The notes beneath the pieces were generated by a model. It saw nothing but the letters and a program-made list of their open reading frames with translations, had not been told where the DNA came from and made no database searches. DNA of 64,000 bases from Terasakiella brassicae (lineage in GTDB: Bacteria; Pseudomonadota; Alphaproteobacteria; Rhodospirillales; Terasakiellaceae), in contig NZ_BMHV01000006.1 in the NCBI RefSeq assembly GCF_014641495.1, forward strand, positions 1 through 64,000, read 5' to 3'. This document shows, piece after piece, positions 37,089-44,793 of the stretch (position 1 is its first letter; each line of letters opens with the position of its first letter). The position numbers were made by a program, and so were the translations under genes.

Positions 37089-38384
37089 ATGCAAACCCAA
37101 AATCAGGAAAACCTGTTCTACGATTATATCCGCCGCCTTGAACACCACCGTCAAGGCCGGGAAATGGTGCATTTCCACCTGTCCAAGCTGCGCCCCTTCA
37201 ACCGGCGCGAACATCATATTCGCGTTGCCGCCGATGCCTTTGAAGGGATGGTGAAAGATCTGCTCGGACAAATCTTCGTCTTCAAAAACGCAGATATTAT
37301 CTTTGTTTTTAAAACCGAAGCCATGGGACAGGTTGAACAGGCCATTGAAAAAGTCAAATTCCTGTTTGGCGATGATCCTTTATTGGAAGAAAACGGACCG
37401 CACGGCAAGGATTTTAACAGCTGGTACGATGTTGAAGCCGACTATGAAGATATTGTCGCAATGGCCCGCGATCTCGTGGAAAAAGATAAAAGCGCCCGCG
37501 CCGCAATGGGCGGCAGCGTCGATGTCAAAACCGCCCTTCTTGCCAAACAAGAAGCCGGCGAACGTATGACACCACGCATCCTTGATCGTGTGATCGAGGC
37601 CTTGAAAGCCGCTGATTTGACCAATATGGTGCGTCGCCAATATGTCTGTAGTGTCGAAGGGCCGCAAATGGTCCCCACAGCACGTTTTAGCGAATTATTC
37701 ATTTCAATCAGTGATTTGCGTGAAACTCTCCTGCCCGGTGTCAATCTGACATCCTCGCCTTGGTTGTTCCAGCATTTGACTGAAACATTGGACCGGCGCG
37801 TTCTTTCCCTGCTCAGTAAAACCGAAGACCGCGATATCACGGGCGATATCAGCATCAATTTGAACGTAGCAACCCTGCTGTCTACCGAATTTATGCGTTT
37901 CGATGAAAATGTCATTGCTGCCATGCGCGGTAATATCGTTCTGGAACTGCAACATCTTGATATTTTCAGTGATTTAAACGCCTACCTCTTTGCCCGCGAA
38001 TATGTCAAAGAACGTGGCTATCGTATCTGCATTGACGGGGTGAATTACAAGACCTTGCCCTTTATCGACCGCGAACGTCTGGGCGCAGATATGATCAAGT
38101 TAATCTGGTCATCCGACATTATTCACGGCGGGCATGATTTAACCGATCAGGTCATTCGACAGATCATGTTGACAGGGGCCAAACAGATTATCCTCAGCCG
38201 ATGTGACAGTGAAGAAGCCGTCGAATTCGGGCGCAACAATGGAATCGAATTATTCCAAGGGCGCCATGTTGAAGCCTTGATCGCGGAAGAAGGTCGTCGT
38301 AAAAACATGCGCACCCTCAAAAAACGGGCCGCCGCCCATGACAAAATGAACCTGAAAAAACGGTCTTTGAGCAAACGGACCTAG
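37089..38384 (+). CDS. EAL-like protein, probably inactive, copy 2
   Basis: 431 residues with the same layout as its upstream neighbour: shared N-terminal blocks (VHFHLSKLRPFNRREHHIRV; copy 1 has VHLHLSQLQRTNRKPDYIRI) and a C-terminal EAL-like fold (FSELFISISDLRETLLPGV, SINLNVATL, IVLELQHLDIFSDLNAYLF, ICIDGVNYKTL, LFQGRHVEALI). The DDFGTG-type loop has become DGVNYK and the AEGVE strand LSRCDSEEA, so key metal ligands are gone. The tail is strongly basic (KKRAAAHDKMNLKKRSLSKR). The pair is one transcription unit and arose by tandem duplication. Confidence 0.75.
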   Translation: MQTQNQENLFYDYIRRLEHHRQGREMVHFHLSKLRPFNRREHHIRVAADAFEGMVKDLLGQIFVFKNADIIFVFKTEAMGQVEQAIEKVKFLFGDDPLLEENGPHGKDFNSWYDVEADYEDIVAMARDLVEKDKSARAAMGGSVDVKTALLAKQEAGERMTPRILDRVIEALKAADLTNMVRRQYVCSVEGPQMVPTARFSELFISISDLRETLLPGVNLTSSPWLFQHLTETLDRRVLSLLSKTEDRDITGDISINLNVATLLSTEFMRFDENVIAAMRGNIVLELQHLDIFSDLNAYLFAREYVKERGYRICIDGVNYKTLPFIDRERLGADMIKLIWSSDIIHGGHDLTDQVIRQIMLTGAKQIILSRCDSEEAVEFGRNNGIELFQGRHVEALIAEEGRRKNMRTLKKRAAAHDKMNLKKRSLSKRT

Positions 38385-38395
38385 ATAAGGCAATT

Positions 38396-38857
38396 ATGGA
38401 AAAGATACTGATCAGCGCCTGCCTGTTTGGCGAAAAAGTCCGTTATGACGGGGGTGACACCCTGATTGATGATCCGATCATGGCACAATGGAAAAAAGAA
38501 GATCGTTTTATTGTTCTTTGTCCAGAAGTTGCCGGGGGTTTACCTGTCCCGCGTAAACCCTGCGAACGAGACCTGGAAACAGGGCAAGTTATCAGTCAGG
38601 ATGGTGAAGATTTTACCGATGCCTTTCATCAAGGTGCATCAATTGCGCTTAATTTGGCAAAAAAACACAACATCCGGCATGCCTTGCTTAAAGAACGCAG
38701 TCCCTCGTGTGGCGTCAATCTGATTTATGATGGAACCTTCACATCCAATAAGATCAAAGGATTGGGCATTACAGCCAAGCTATTGAAAGAAAACGGTATA
38801 AATATATATAGCGAATTCGATCTCGATCAACTCAAGACCGATCTGCACGAAAAATAA
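38396..38857 (+). CDS. DUF523 family protein
   Basis: 153 residues. ILISACLFGEKVRYDGGD, FIVLCPEVAGGLPVPRKPCE and LKERSPSCGVNLIYDGTF are the three cysteine-containing blocks of DUF523. The conserved cysteines suggest metal or iron-sulfur binding; the family function is not established as far as I know. It starts 11 bases after the EAL-like pair and ends four bases before cobD, so it is probably co-transcribed with cobD. Confidence 0.88.
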   Translation: MEKILISACLFGEKVRYDGGDTLIDDPIMAQWKKEDRFIVLCPEVAGGLPVPRKPCERDLETGQVISQDGEDFTDAFHQGASIALNLAKKHNIRHALLKERSPSCGVNLIYDGTFTSNKIKGLGITAKLLKENGINIYSEFDLDQLKTDLHEK

Positions 38858-38861
38858 CACC

Positions 38862-39854
38862 ATGTTCGCGATTTCCTCCCTTGTCCCCTACGACAGTTAT
38901 AATCCCCTATGGTTACTGCTCTGTGCCTTGGCTTTGGATGCCTATGTCGGGGATATGAATCGGTTGTTTACGATCATTAAACATCCCGTGGTCTGGATCG
39001 GGGAATTGATCGCCTTTCTTGATCAAAAATTAAACCGGGAAAGTCGATCCGAAGTCAATCGCACCATCCGGGGTGCTATCGTTGTTATGTTCATGGTTTC
39101 GCTTTGTTTCACCGTTGGTCTCGGTGTCACATGGTTTGGGCAAAACTATCCCTTCGGCTGGATCCTTGAATTGTTCCTGACCATTGCCCTTATCGCGCAA
39201 CGCAGCCTGTTTATCCATGTGCGCCGGGTCGCCATTGCCCTGAATGAAGACGGGATTTCAGGGGGGCGCGAAGCTGTCAGCCATATTGTCGGGCGCGACC
39301 CAGACCAACTGGATCAACACGGGGTTGCGCGTGCCGCCATTGAATCGCTGGCGGAAAATTTCGGCGATGGCGTTGTCGCCCCCGTTTTCTGGTACGTTCT
39401 GTTCGGATTTCCCGGTCTGTTGGTCTACAAGGCTGTCAACACAATGGATTCCATGATCGGTCATAAAACAGATCGCCACAAATCCTTTGGGTTTTGCGCT
39501 GCACGGCTGGACGATGTCCTCAATCTTATTCCCGCACGTCTGGCCGGCTTCTGGATTTTCTTTGGCTCTTTCTTTTTACCGACCTCCAGCCCGTTCAAAG
39601 GTCTGAAAACCATGTTTCACGATGCGCGCAAACATCGTTCCCCCAACGCCGGGTGGCCCGAAGGCGCAATGGCCGGGGCCTTGGATATTGCGCTGGCCGG
39701 ACCGCGCAAATATCGCGAAGGTCAAGCTAATGATCCGTGGATCGGTGATGGTCGGGCCCGTGTCCTGTCCAAAGATATCAAACGCGCCTTACAGGTTTAT
39801 GTCGCGGCTTGCCTCGTCAACGCCAGCGCGATTGCTTTGCTTTGCTTGCTCTAA
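38862..39854 (+). CDS. cobD: Adenosylcobinamide-phosphate synthase
   Basis: 330 residues, inner-membrane, four to five helices. Joins (R)-1-aminopropan-2-ol phosphate to adenosylcobyric acid in cobalamin synthesis. LALDAYVGDMNRLFTIIKHPVVW-type start (here in two blocks), RAAIESLAENFGDGVVAPVFWY, VNTMDSMIGHKTDR and NAGWPEGAMAGALDIALAGP are the CobD/CbiB signatures. GTG/ATG ambiguity is not an issue: ATG 38862 follows the DUF523 stop by four bases. cobO lies about 80 bases downstream. Confidence 0.93.
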   Translation: MFAISSLVPYDSYNPLWLLLCALALDAYVGDMNRLFTIIKHPVVWIGELIAFLDQKLNRESRSEVNRTIRGAIVVMFMVSLCFTVGLGVTWFGQNYPFGWILELFLTIALIAQRSLFIHVRRVAIALNEDGISGGREAVSHIVGRDPDQLDQHGVARAAIESLAENFGDGVVAPVFWYVLFGFPGLLVYKAVNTMDSMIGHKTDRHKSFGFCAARLDDVLNLIPARLAGFWIFFGSFFLPTSSPFKGLKTMFHDARKHRSPNAGWPEGAMAGALDIALAGPRKYREGQANDPWIGDGRARVLSKDIKRALQVYVAACLVNASAIALLCLL

Positions 39855-39933
39855 TCCTACCTTTACGATTGCGAAATCTTTAGAGACTCCTATATTGGAG
39901 GAAACCGTTTCTTAAAAAAGGGAAGGACCCCCC

Positions 39934-40539
39934 ATGTCAGACGAAGATCTGGAAAAACACGCCAGTAAAATGGCAAAAAAGAAAGCTGCCCGTGACCGTA
40001 TGATGGAAAAAAAGATCGATGAAAAAGGCCTTGTCATCGTCCATACCGGCAAAGGTAAAGGTAAATCCTCTTCTGCATTCGGCATGGCATTACGCTGTGT
40101 TGGACACGGGTTTAAAGTCGGTGTGATCCAGTTTATCAAAGGGGCATGGGATACGGCGGAACGCCGCGTGTTTGAAGGGTTCCCCGATCAGGTCACCTTC
40201 AAAGCCATGGGCGAAGGTTTCACATGGGAAACACAAGATAAAGAACGCGATATTGCCGCCGCCCAAAAAGCATGGGCCGCCGCCAAGGAAATGATTATGT
40301 CGGGCGATTACCGCATGGTTATTCTGGATGAAATCAACGTCGCCATCCGATATGAATATGTCAGCGAAGACGAGGTTTTGGACTGTCTGGCAAATCGCCC
40401 TGATATGGTGCATGTGGTCTTAACAGGTCGCCATGCCTCCGATAAATTGTTGGATGCGGCCGAACTGGCAACCGAGATGACCTTGCTTAAACATCCGTTT
40501 CGAAGTGGCATCAAAGCCCAGCCCGGGGTGGAATTTTAG
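39934..40539 (+). CDS. cobO: Corrinoid adenosyltransferase
   Basis: 201 residues. Transfers the adenosyl group of ATP to the cobalt of corrinoids. IVHTGKGKGKSSSAFGMALRC is the P-loop of the CobA/CobO/BtuR type; FIKGAWDTAERRVF, MVILDEINVAIRYEY and VVLTGRHASDKLLDAAELATEM complete the signature, and the C-terminus GIKAQPGVEF is typical. The N-terminal 30 residues are lysine-rich. ATG 39934 has GGAAGGA upstream. Confidence 0.95.
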   Translation: MSDEDLEKHASKMAKKKAARDRMMEKKIDEKGLVIVHTGKGKGKSSSAFGMALRCVGHGFKVGVIQFIKGAWDTAERRVFEGFPDQVTFKAMGEGFTWETQDKERDIAAAQKAWAAAKEMIMSGDYRMVILDEINVAIRYEYVSEDEVLDCLANRPDMVHVVLTGRHASDKLLDAAELATEMTLLKHPFRSGIKAQPGVEF

Positions 40540-40602
40540 GATTTTCTTCAAATTTAACGCGCATAATCGGCAACAACGCTCTTATTTCAAAGGATAGATG
40601 CC

Positions 40603-41283
40603 ATGAAACGCTTTCTGGCGATTGCATTTGCAGTCCTCACCCTTCTTCCCTTCCACAAGGCACAGGCCGTGGATCAGGATGCCATCCAGATTTTGTTGGA
40701 ATCCGAAGCAACGGCGCGCCATGTTCTCGGCTCCAGACAATATCCCGATCTGAACAATGCGTTTGATAAAGCTGTCGGGGTCATCATTGTGCCGCGCCTG
40801 CTTAAAGGCGGCTTTATTGTCGGCGGTGAATACGGGAATGCCGTTTTACTTTCTAAAAAATCCAATGGCAGCTGGAGCTACCCGGCCTTTTATACTATCG
40901 GTGGCGGCAGTGTCGGTTTCCAGATCGGCCTAAAAGACAGCCAAATGATCCTCGTCATTCGCACACACGCCGGGATGGAAGCCATTTTAGCCGACCAGTT
41001 TAAAGTCGGTGCCGAAGCCGGAATCGTTGTCGGGACCTTTGGCGGCAGCGTCGAAGGAGCCTCAACAACGGCTGTTGGCGCAGATATTGTGGCCTTTTCC
41101 CTTGATCGCGGCCTGTTTGGCGGTGGGGCACTGGAAGGATCCGTTTTTGCCAAGCGCGCAGACTTGAACCAGTCCTTTTATGCACAAGCCATTGACCCAC
41201 GCGATATTGTCATTGAAGGAAAAGCCAGCAATCCGGCAGCAGATAATCTACGATCCACCTTGGCAGCCCTTGCCAGTAAATAA
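40603..41283 (+). CDS. SYLF-domain (YsC84) secreted protein
   Basis: 226 residues with a Sec signal peptide ending HKAQAV. The SYLF lipid-binding domain fills the mature part: FDKAVGVIIVPRLLKGGFIV, SYPAFYTIGGGSVGFQIGLKD, FKVGAEAGIVVGTFG and ADIVAFSLDRGLFGGGALEG. Bacterial members are periplasmic and of uncertain role; the domain binds phosphoinositides in eukaryotes. It lies between cobO and cobQ on the same strand, 12 bases before cobQ, yet has no obvious part in cobalamin synthesis. Confidence 0.9.
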   Translation: MKRFLAIAFAVLTLLPFHKAQAVDQDAIQILLESEATARHVLGSRQYPDLNNAFDKAVGVIIVPRLLKGGFIVGGEYGNAVLLSKKSNGSWSYPAFYTIGGGSVGFQIGLKDSQMILVIRTHAGMEAILADQFKVGAEAGIVVGTFGGSVEGASTTAVGADIVAFSLDRGLFGGGALEGSVFAKRADLNQSFYAQAIDPRDIVIEGKASNPAADNLRSTLAALASK

Positions 41284-41294
41284 AGAGAACGTTC

Positions 41295-42770
41295 ATGCAA
41301 AAGCCTGTCAAAGCCCTTATGTTTCAAGGGACCGGATCAGATGTGGGAAAATCCCTGTTGGTCGCCGGACTGTGTCGGGCTTTTGTCAAACGGGGCCTGA
41401 AAGTCGCCCCGTTTAAACCGCAAAATATGTCCAACAACGCCGCCGTCACCCCCGATGGCGGGGAAATCGGACGCGCCCAAGCCTTGCAAGCACGTGCCTG
41501 CGGACTGAACCTCAGCGTTCATATGAACCCGGTTTTATTAAAACCACAAAGCGATGTGGGGTCTCAGGTTGTTGTACAGGGCAACGTTATCGGCAATGCA
41601 ACAGCGCGTGACTATACTGCCTTGAAACCAAGCTTAATGCCAAAAGTCTTGGAAAGTTTTCATAAACTGGCGGAAGATTGTGATCTTATTTTGGTCGAAG
41701 GCGCCGGCAGTGCCGCCGAAGTCAATTTGCGCAAAAGCGATATTGCCAATATGGGATTTGCCGAAGCCGCCGACATCCCTGTCATTCTCATCGGGGATAT
41801 TGATCGCGGCGGTGTCATTGCCTCCATCGTCGGGACACAAACCCTGTTGCAAGGCCGTGAACGCGCCCGCATCAAGGGCTATTTGATCAACAAGTTTCGC
41901 GGGGATGTCAGCCTGTTCACCTCTGCCCTTGATATCATTAAAGACAAGGCAGATCTTGATAGTTTCGGTATCGTTCCTTTTTTTGACAAAGCGCGCCTTC
42001 TCCCCGATGAAGATGCCATGAGCCTTGATAACCGCAAAAAAGAAACAGATCAGAAATCGATTAAAATTGCTGTACCGCGCTTTACCCGCATTGCTAATTT
42101 TGATGATCTCGACCCCTTGCGGGCCGAACCTGATGTTCAGGTTGAAATCGTTGAAGCGGGAAATGCCCTGCCCGGTGATAGTGACATTATCTTACTGCCC
42201 GGATCCAAGGCCACCTTGGCCGACCTTGCTTTTGTGCGCGAACAAGGCTGGGATATTGATATCAAAGCCCATGTGCGTCGGGGCGGGCGTGTGGTCGGTT
42301 TATGCGGAGGCTATCAGATGTTGGGCAATACCGTGCGTGACCCTGACGGTATCGAAGGCCATATCAAGGAATTACCCGGTCTTGGCCTGCTGGATATGGA
42401 AACCACCCTATGCGGCCCTAAAACCTTGCGCGAAGCCACAGGTCATTGCAAAACCAATAACCTTCCTGTTTTCGGTTATGAAATGCATATGGGAGTTTCA
42501 AACGGCCCGGCCCGGCAGACCCCTTGGCTGAATTTAAATGGACAAGACGAAGGCGCAATCAGTAATAATGGTTTAATCATGGGCAGTTATCTGCATGGCC
42601 TGTTCAATGCAGACGAATTCCGCCATGCTTTTTTGGGGGACATTCGCAAGGGAAGGCAGGCTGGTTTGCGCTATGATCAACAGATTGATGATATTCTGGA
42701 TGAATTGGCTACTCATTTGGAAACCCACTGCGATCTGGACGGATTGCTGGCATTGGTCCACAAAAAATAA
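41295..42770 (+). CDS. cobQ: Cobyric acid synthase
   Basis: 491 residues. Amidates adenosylcobyrinic acid diamide at four positions using glutamine and ATP. The N-terminal dethiobiotin-synthase-like domain has FQGTGSDVGKSLLVAGLCR and FKPQNMSNNAAVTPDGGEIG; the C-terminal glutamine amidotransferase-like domain has LLPGSKATLADL, the nucleophile cysteine in VVGLCGGYQMLG, and a late HGLF histidine. The order cobD-cobO-SYLF-cobQ covers only late steps; the corrin-ring genes are not in this window. Confidence 0.96.
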   Translation: MQKPVKALMFQGTGSDVGKSLLVAGLCRAFVKRGLKVAPFKPQNMSNNAAVTPDGGEIGRAQALQARACGLNLSVHMNPVLLKPQSDVGSQVVVQGNVIGNATARDYTALKPSLMPKVLESFHKLAEDCDLILVEGAGSAAEVNLRKSDIANMGFAEAADIPVILIGDIDRGGVIASIVGTQTLLQGRERARIKGYLINKFRGDVSLFTSALDIIKDKADLDSFGIVPFFDKARLLPDEDAMSLDNRKKETDQKSIKIAVPRFTRIANFDDLDPLRAEPDVQVEIVEAGNALPGDSDIILLPGSKATLADLAFVREQGWDIDIKAHVRRGGRVVGLCGGYQMLGNTVRDPDGIEGHIKELPGLGLLDMETTLCGPKTLREATGHCKTNNLPVFGYEMHMGVSNGPARQTPWLNLNGQDEGAISNNGLIMGSYLHGLFNADEFRHAFLGDIRKGRQAGLRYDQQIDDILDELATHLETHCDLDGLLALVHKK

Positions 42771-42871
42771 TCCATATACGCTTGTTTGAAACAGAGGTTT
42801 CACGTTCAAACCCACCAAACAGTTGAACGCAATAGGGAAATTTTCATCAATTTTAAAATGGAAAAGTCCCT

Positions 42872-43612
42872 TTAGATCGGGCCTTGCTTGCTATGCCACC
42901 ATGTCGGCTTGCGATTTATGCCTTCTAATAAATCACGCCCGCGTTCAACATCCATGACATGACCCGGTATTTTAAAATATTTTTGTATAAAATCAGAAAC
43001 ATGGGCTTCGCTGAGATTTTGCAGGGTCGTCAAAACATCGTCTGACAGTTCCCCCCGATCAAAAATTGCCTGTTCCACCGTTTCGTCATCCCCATAAACA
43101 CGAATAATCGTAATCATGGTATGGTCGTTGATCTTCGCCCCCTTATTGGCCAAAAGGCGCAAAACAGGCTCCTTACGCCCCATCGAAACAATGCGGCGGC
43201 AAACTTGGGCCGAGACATTATGGCGATCAGCAATCGCCAACATTTTATCCACCACGCCCGTTTTTAAAATATCTTCCAGAAAACGGTCTTCCAGGATCGG
43301 AGATAATTTTAAAACCGGCAGGCTGATCGTAGAAATATCGCATGCGAGTTTATGAGCCAGTTCAACTGGCAAATGCGGGGATGTTCCAACCGCCACGGCG
43401 ATAGCAACCCGGACGGACTCGACTTCATCATCAATCAGGTTGGCAATAATTTCTTCAGCCAGATGGCGTTCACGCTCATTTAAACCGTCATGGTCAAAGA
43501 TATGCGCCATTTCGTCGGCAAGTCTGCACCGTTGCGCAGAATCCATATGTTCCTGCGCATTCAAAACGTAATTTTGCAAATTATGTCGGACGGTCTCAAA
43601 CATAGGGACCAT
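42872..43612 (-). CDS. DUF2336 protein
   Basis: 246 residues from ATG 43612, which has GAGG seven bases upstream. No signal or membrane segment. It is all-helical with HEAT-like pairs: LADEMAHIFDHDGLNERERH, EEIIANLIDDEVESVRVAIA and LAHKLACDISTISLPVLKLS, the last being the DUF2336 signature. Members are common in alphaproteobacteria and often sit near sensing genes; the function is not known. Downstream is a short gap and the cobQ stop, convergent; upstream on the same strand are two tiny genes. Confidence 0.82.
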   Translation of the reverse strand: MVPMFETVRHNLQNYVLNAQEHMDSAQRCRLADEMAHIFDHDGLNERERHLAEEIIANLIDDEVESVRVAIAVAVGTSPHLPVELAHKLACDISTISLPVLKLSPILEDRFLEDILKTGVVDKMLAIADRHNVSAQVCRRIVSMGRKEPVLRLLANKGAKINDHTMITIIRVYGDDETVEQAIFDRGELSDDVLTTLQNLSEAHVSDFIQKYFKIPGHVMDVERGRDLLEGINRKPTWWHSKQGPI

Positions 43613-43715
43613 CTTATACCTCAAAAAATAATGCATGACGAGAGGCTTATATTATAGCGCAATGAAGCAGTATAACATGTGACCAGTCGCACAAATACTC
43701 AGGCTTTGTTAACCT

Positions 43716-43913
43716 TTAAAAGCGGTTATAACTTTTACTCAGCATAAAATGGATCGCCTGTGCCACATTATCCCAATGGCTTTGTTTGGCTTTTTCTATC
43801 GCCTGATCATAACCAAACGCATTGACCAACAGTTTTGCCAGCTCGTTGGTGCGGGTTTCATGGCCGGGATGGGTATAGCGGTTCTTGCGCGCGATTGTGA
43901 GTGTTCTATTCAT
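43716..43913 (-). CDS. Tiny helical protein, paralogue of 44077-44265
   Basis: 65 residues from ATG 43913, chosen because GAGGG lies at better spacing than for the ATG at 43919. Second half reads NELAKLLVNAFGYDQAIEKA then HWDNVAQAIHFML. It shares LV..GY..AI..A and NVA....FM with the next gene upstream, so the two are duplicates. Basic N-terminus, no signal peptide. Family not recognised. Confidence 0.6.
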   Translation of the reverse strand: MNRTLTIARKNRYTHPGHETRTNELAKLLVNAFGYDQAIEKAKQSHWDNVAQAIHFMLSKSYNRF

Positions 43914-44018
43914 AATCATTCCCTCATCTGCAAAATGAAAACGGAACCTGCTTGTTATTTTTTATTGATATAGGAACGTTTCGATTCTGTTTCAATACCT
44001 ACAAATATAACGAGTCGC

Positions 44019-44053
44019 AAAAAAAGCCCCATCTTGCAAATGGGGCTTTTTCA
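44019..44053. terminator. Strong bidirectional hairpin terminator
   Basis: aaaaagcccca at 44021-44031 and tggggcttttt at 44041-44051 form an 11-bp perfect stem with A and T flanks, 26 bases after the stop of the gene at 44077-44265, read on the minus strand. Confidence 0.9.
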
Positions 44054-44076
44054 TTTTAATTTTCGCCTGAGCGGTC

Positions 44077-44265
44077 TTAGGCAACGCCGCGATAGTCATC
44101 TTGCATAAAGCGGAGTTCCTCTGCCACATTAAACAGTTGGAATTCCATCGCCGTGCAAATCGCATCGTTATATCCCAGGCTAAGTACCAGACGCTCGGCA
44201 TAAGCGCGGACTTGGGTATCATTTTGATATTCTTGTGTCGTAGTTTCAATATGTCCGGTAATCAT
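44077..44265 (-). CDS. Tiny helical protein, paralogue of 43716-43913
   Basis: 62 residues from ATG 44265, with GAGG six bases upstream. Its core RAYAERLVLSLGYNDAICTA and NVAEELRFMQDDYRG align with its smaller-coordinate neighbour without gaps. It has its own terminator, so the two genes are separately transcribed. No signal peptide. Family not recognised; acidic where its paralogue is basic. Confidence 0.6.
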   Translation of the reverse strand: MITGHIETTTQEYQNDTQVRAYAERLVLSLGYNDAICTAMEFQLFNVAEELRFMQDDYRGVA

Positions 44266-44793
44266 AGCGACCTCACTCAGGGCTTTGTTCGGTTAGATTG
44301 TGGGAGCGGTCAAAAAAACAGGGCGTTTCAGGTTAGGGAGCAGGAATAAGAGTTGGGGGATTTAATCCTGATGTCGAAACGCCCTGATAAGTATGTCCGT
44401 TTCACAATTCCATATAAACACACAGATATTGCGGGCGTTTTTCTGCAATAATTTTTTTTGTTTCTGAATATTTCAAAATTATTCTCTAAAAGCCTATAGA
44501 GGAGTCTTTTCAAAGGAAAGCCCGACAGGCTATAAAGAAACCTGCTTTTTCTGTGCTGAATTAATTTAAATCCATGATTTATAAAATAAATTATCTCAGC
44601 CGGGAGAGCGGGTTGAAAAAACAGTTTCGCCACCTGCGCGAAAATGCTTTTGCACCCTTCGCCAAAGCGTTAAAACACAAGAGGTAAGACCGGAAATATT
44701 TGTTCTTTTGGACCTTATTTTTTTCTGAAATATTTGTCACATCCAGACTTTTTCGTGCAATCGCCCATCTGAAATTTAAAGAGTAAACCAAAC
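44266..44793. other. Gene-free stretch with a long-range stem-loop
   Basis: No convincing gene: frames of 101 and 69 codons on the minus strand lack ribosome sites and family likeness. cagggcgtttc at 44319-44329 and gaaacgccctg at 44376-44386 form a perfect 11-bp stem with a 46-base loop, which may be part of a structured RNA or a site. The hldE promoter should lie near its right end. Confidence 0.45.

Noticed and set aside
38385-38395. Cobalamin riboswitch ahead of the cob genes
   Set aside because: Only 11 bases separate the EAL-like gene from DUF523, and no B12-box-like sequence was seen ahead of cobD, cobO or cobQ.
42797-42813. parS-like sequence (gtttcacgttcaaac)
   Set aside because: Only the left half matches the parS palindrome; the right half is broken, so a ParB site is not supported.
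44328-44633. 101-codon minus-strand frame before hldE
   Set aside because: No ribosome site, no family likeness, and it runs through the stem-loop at 44319-44386.
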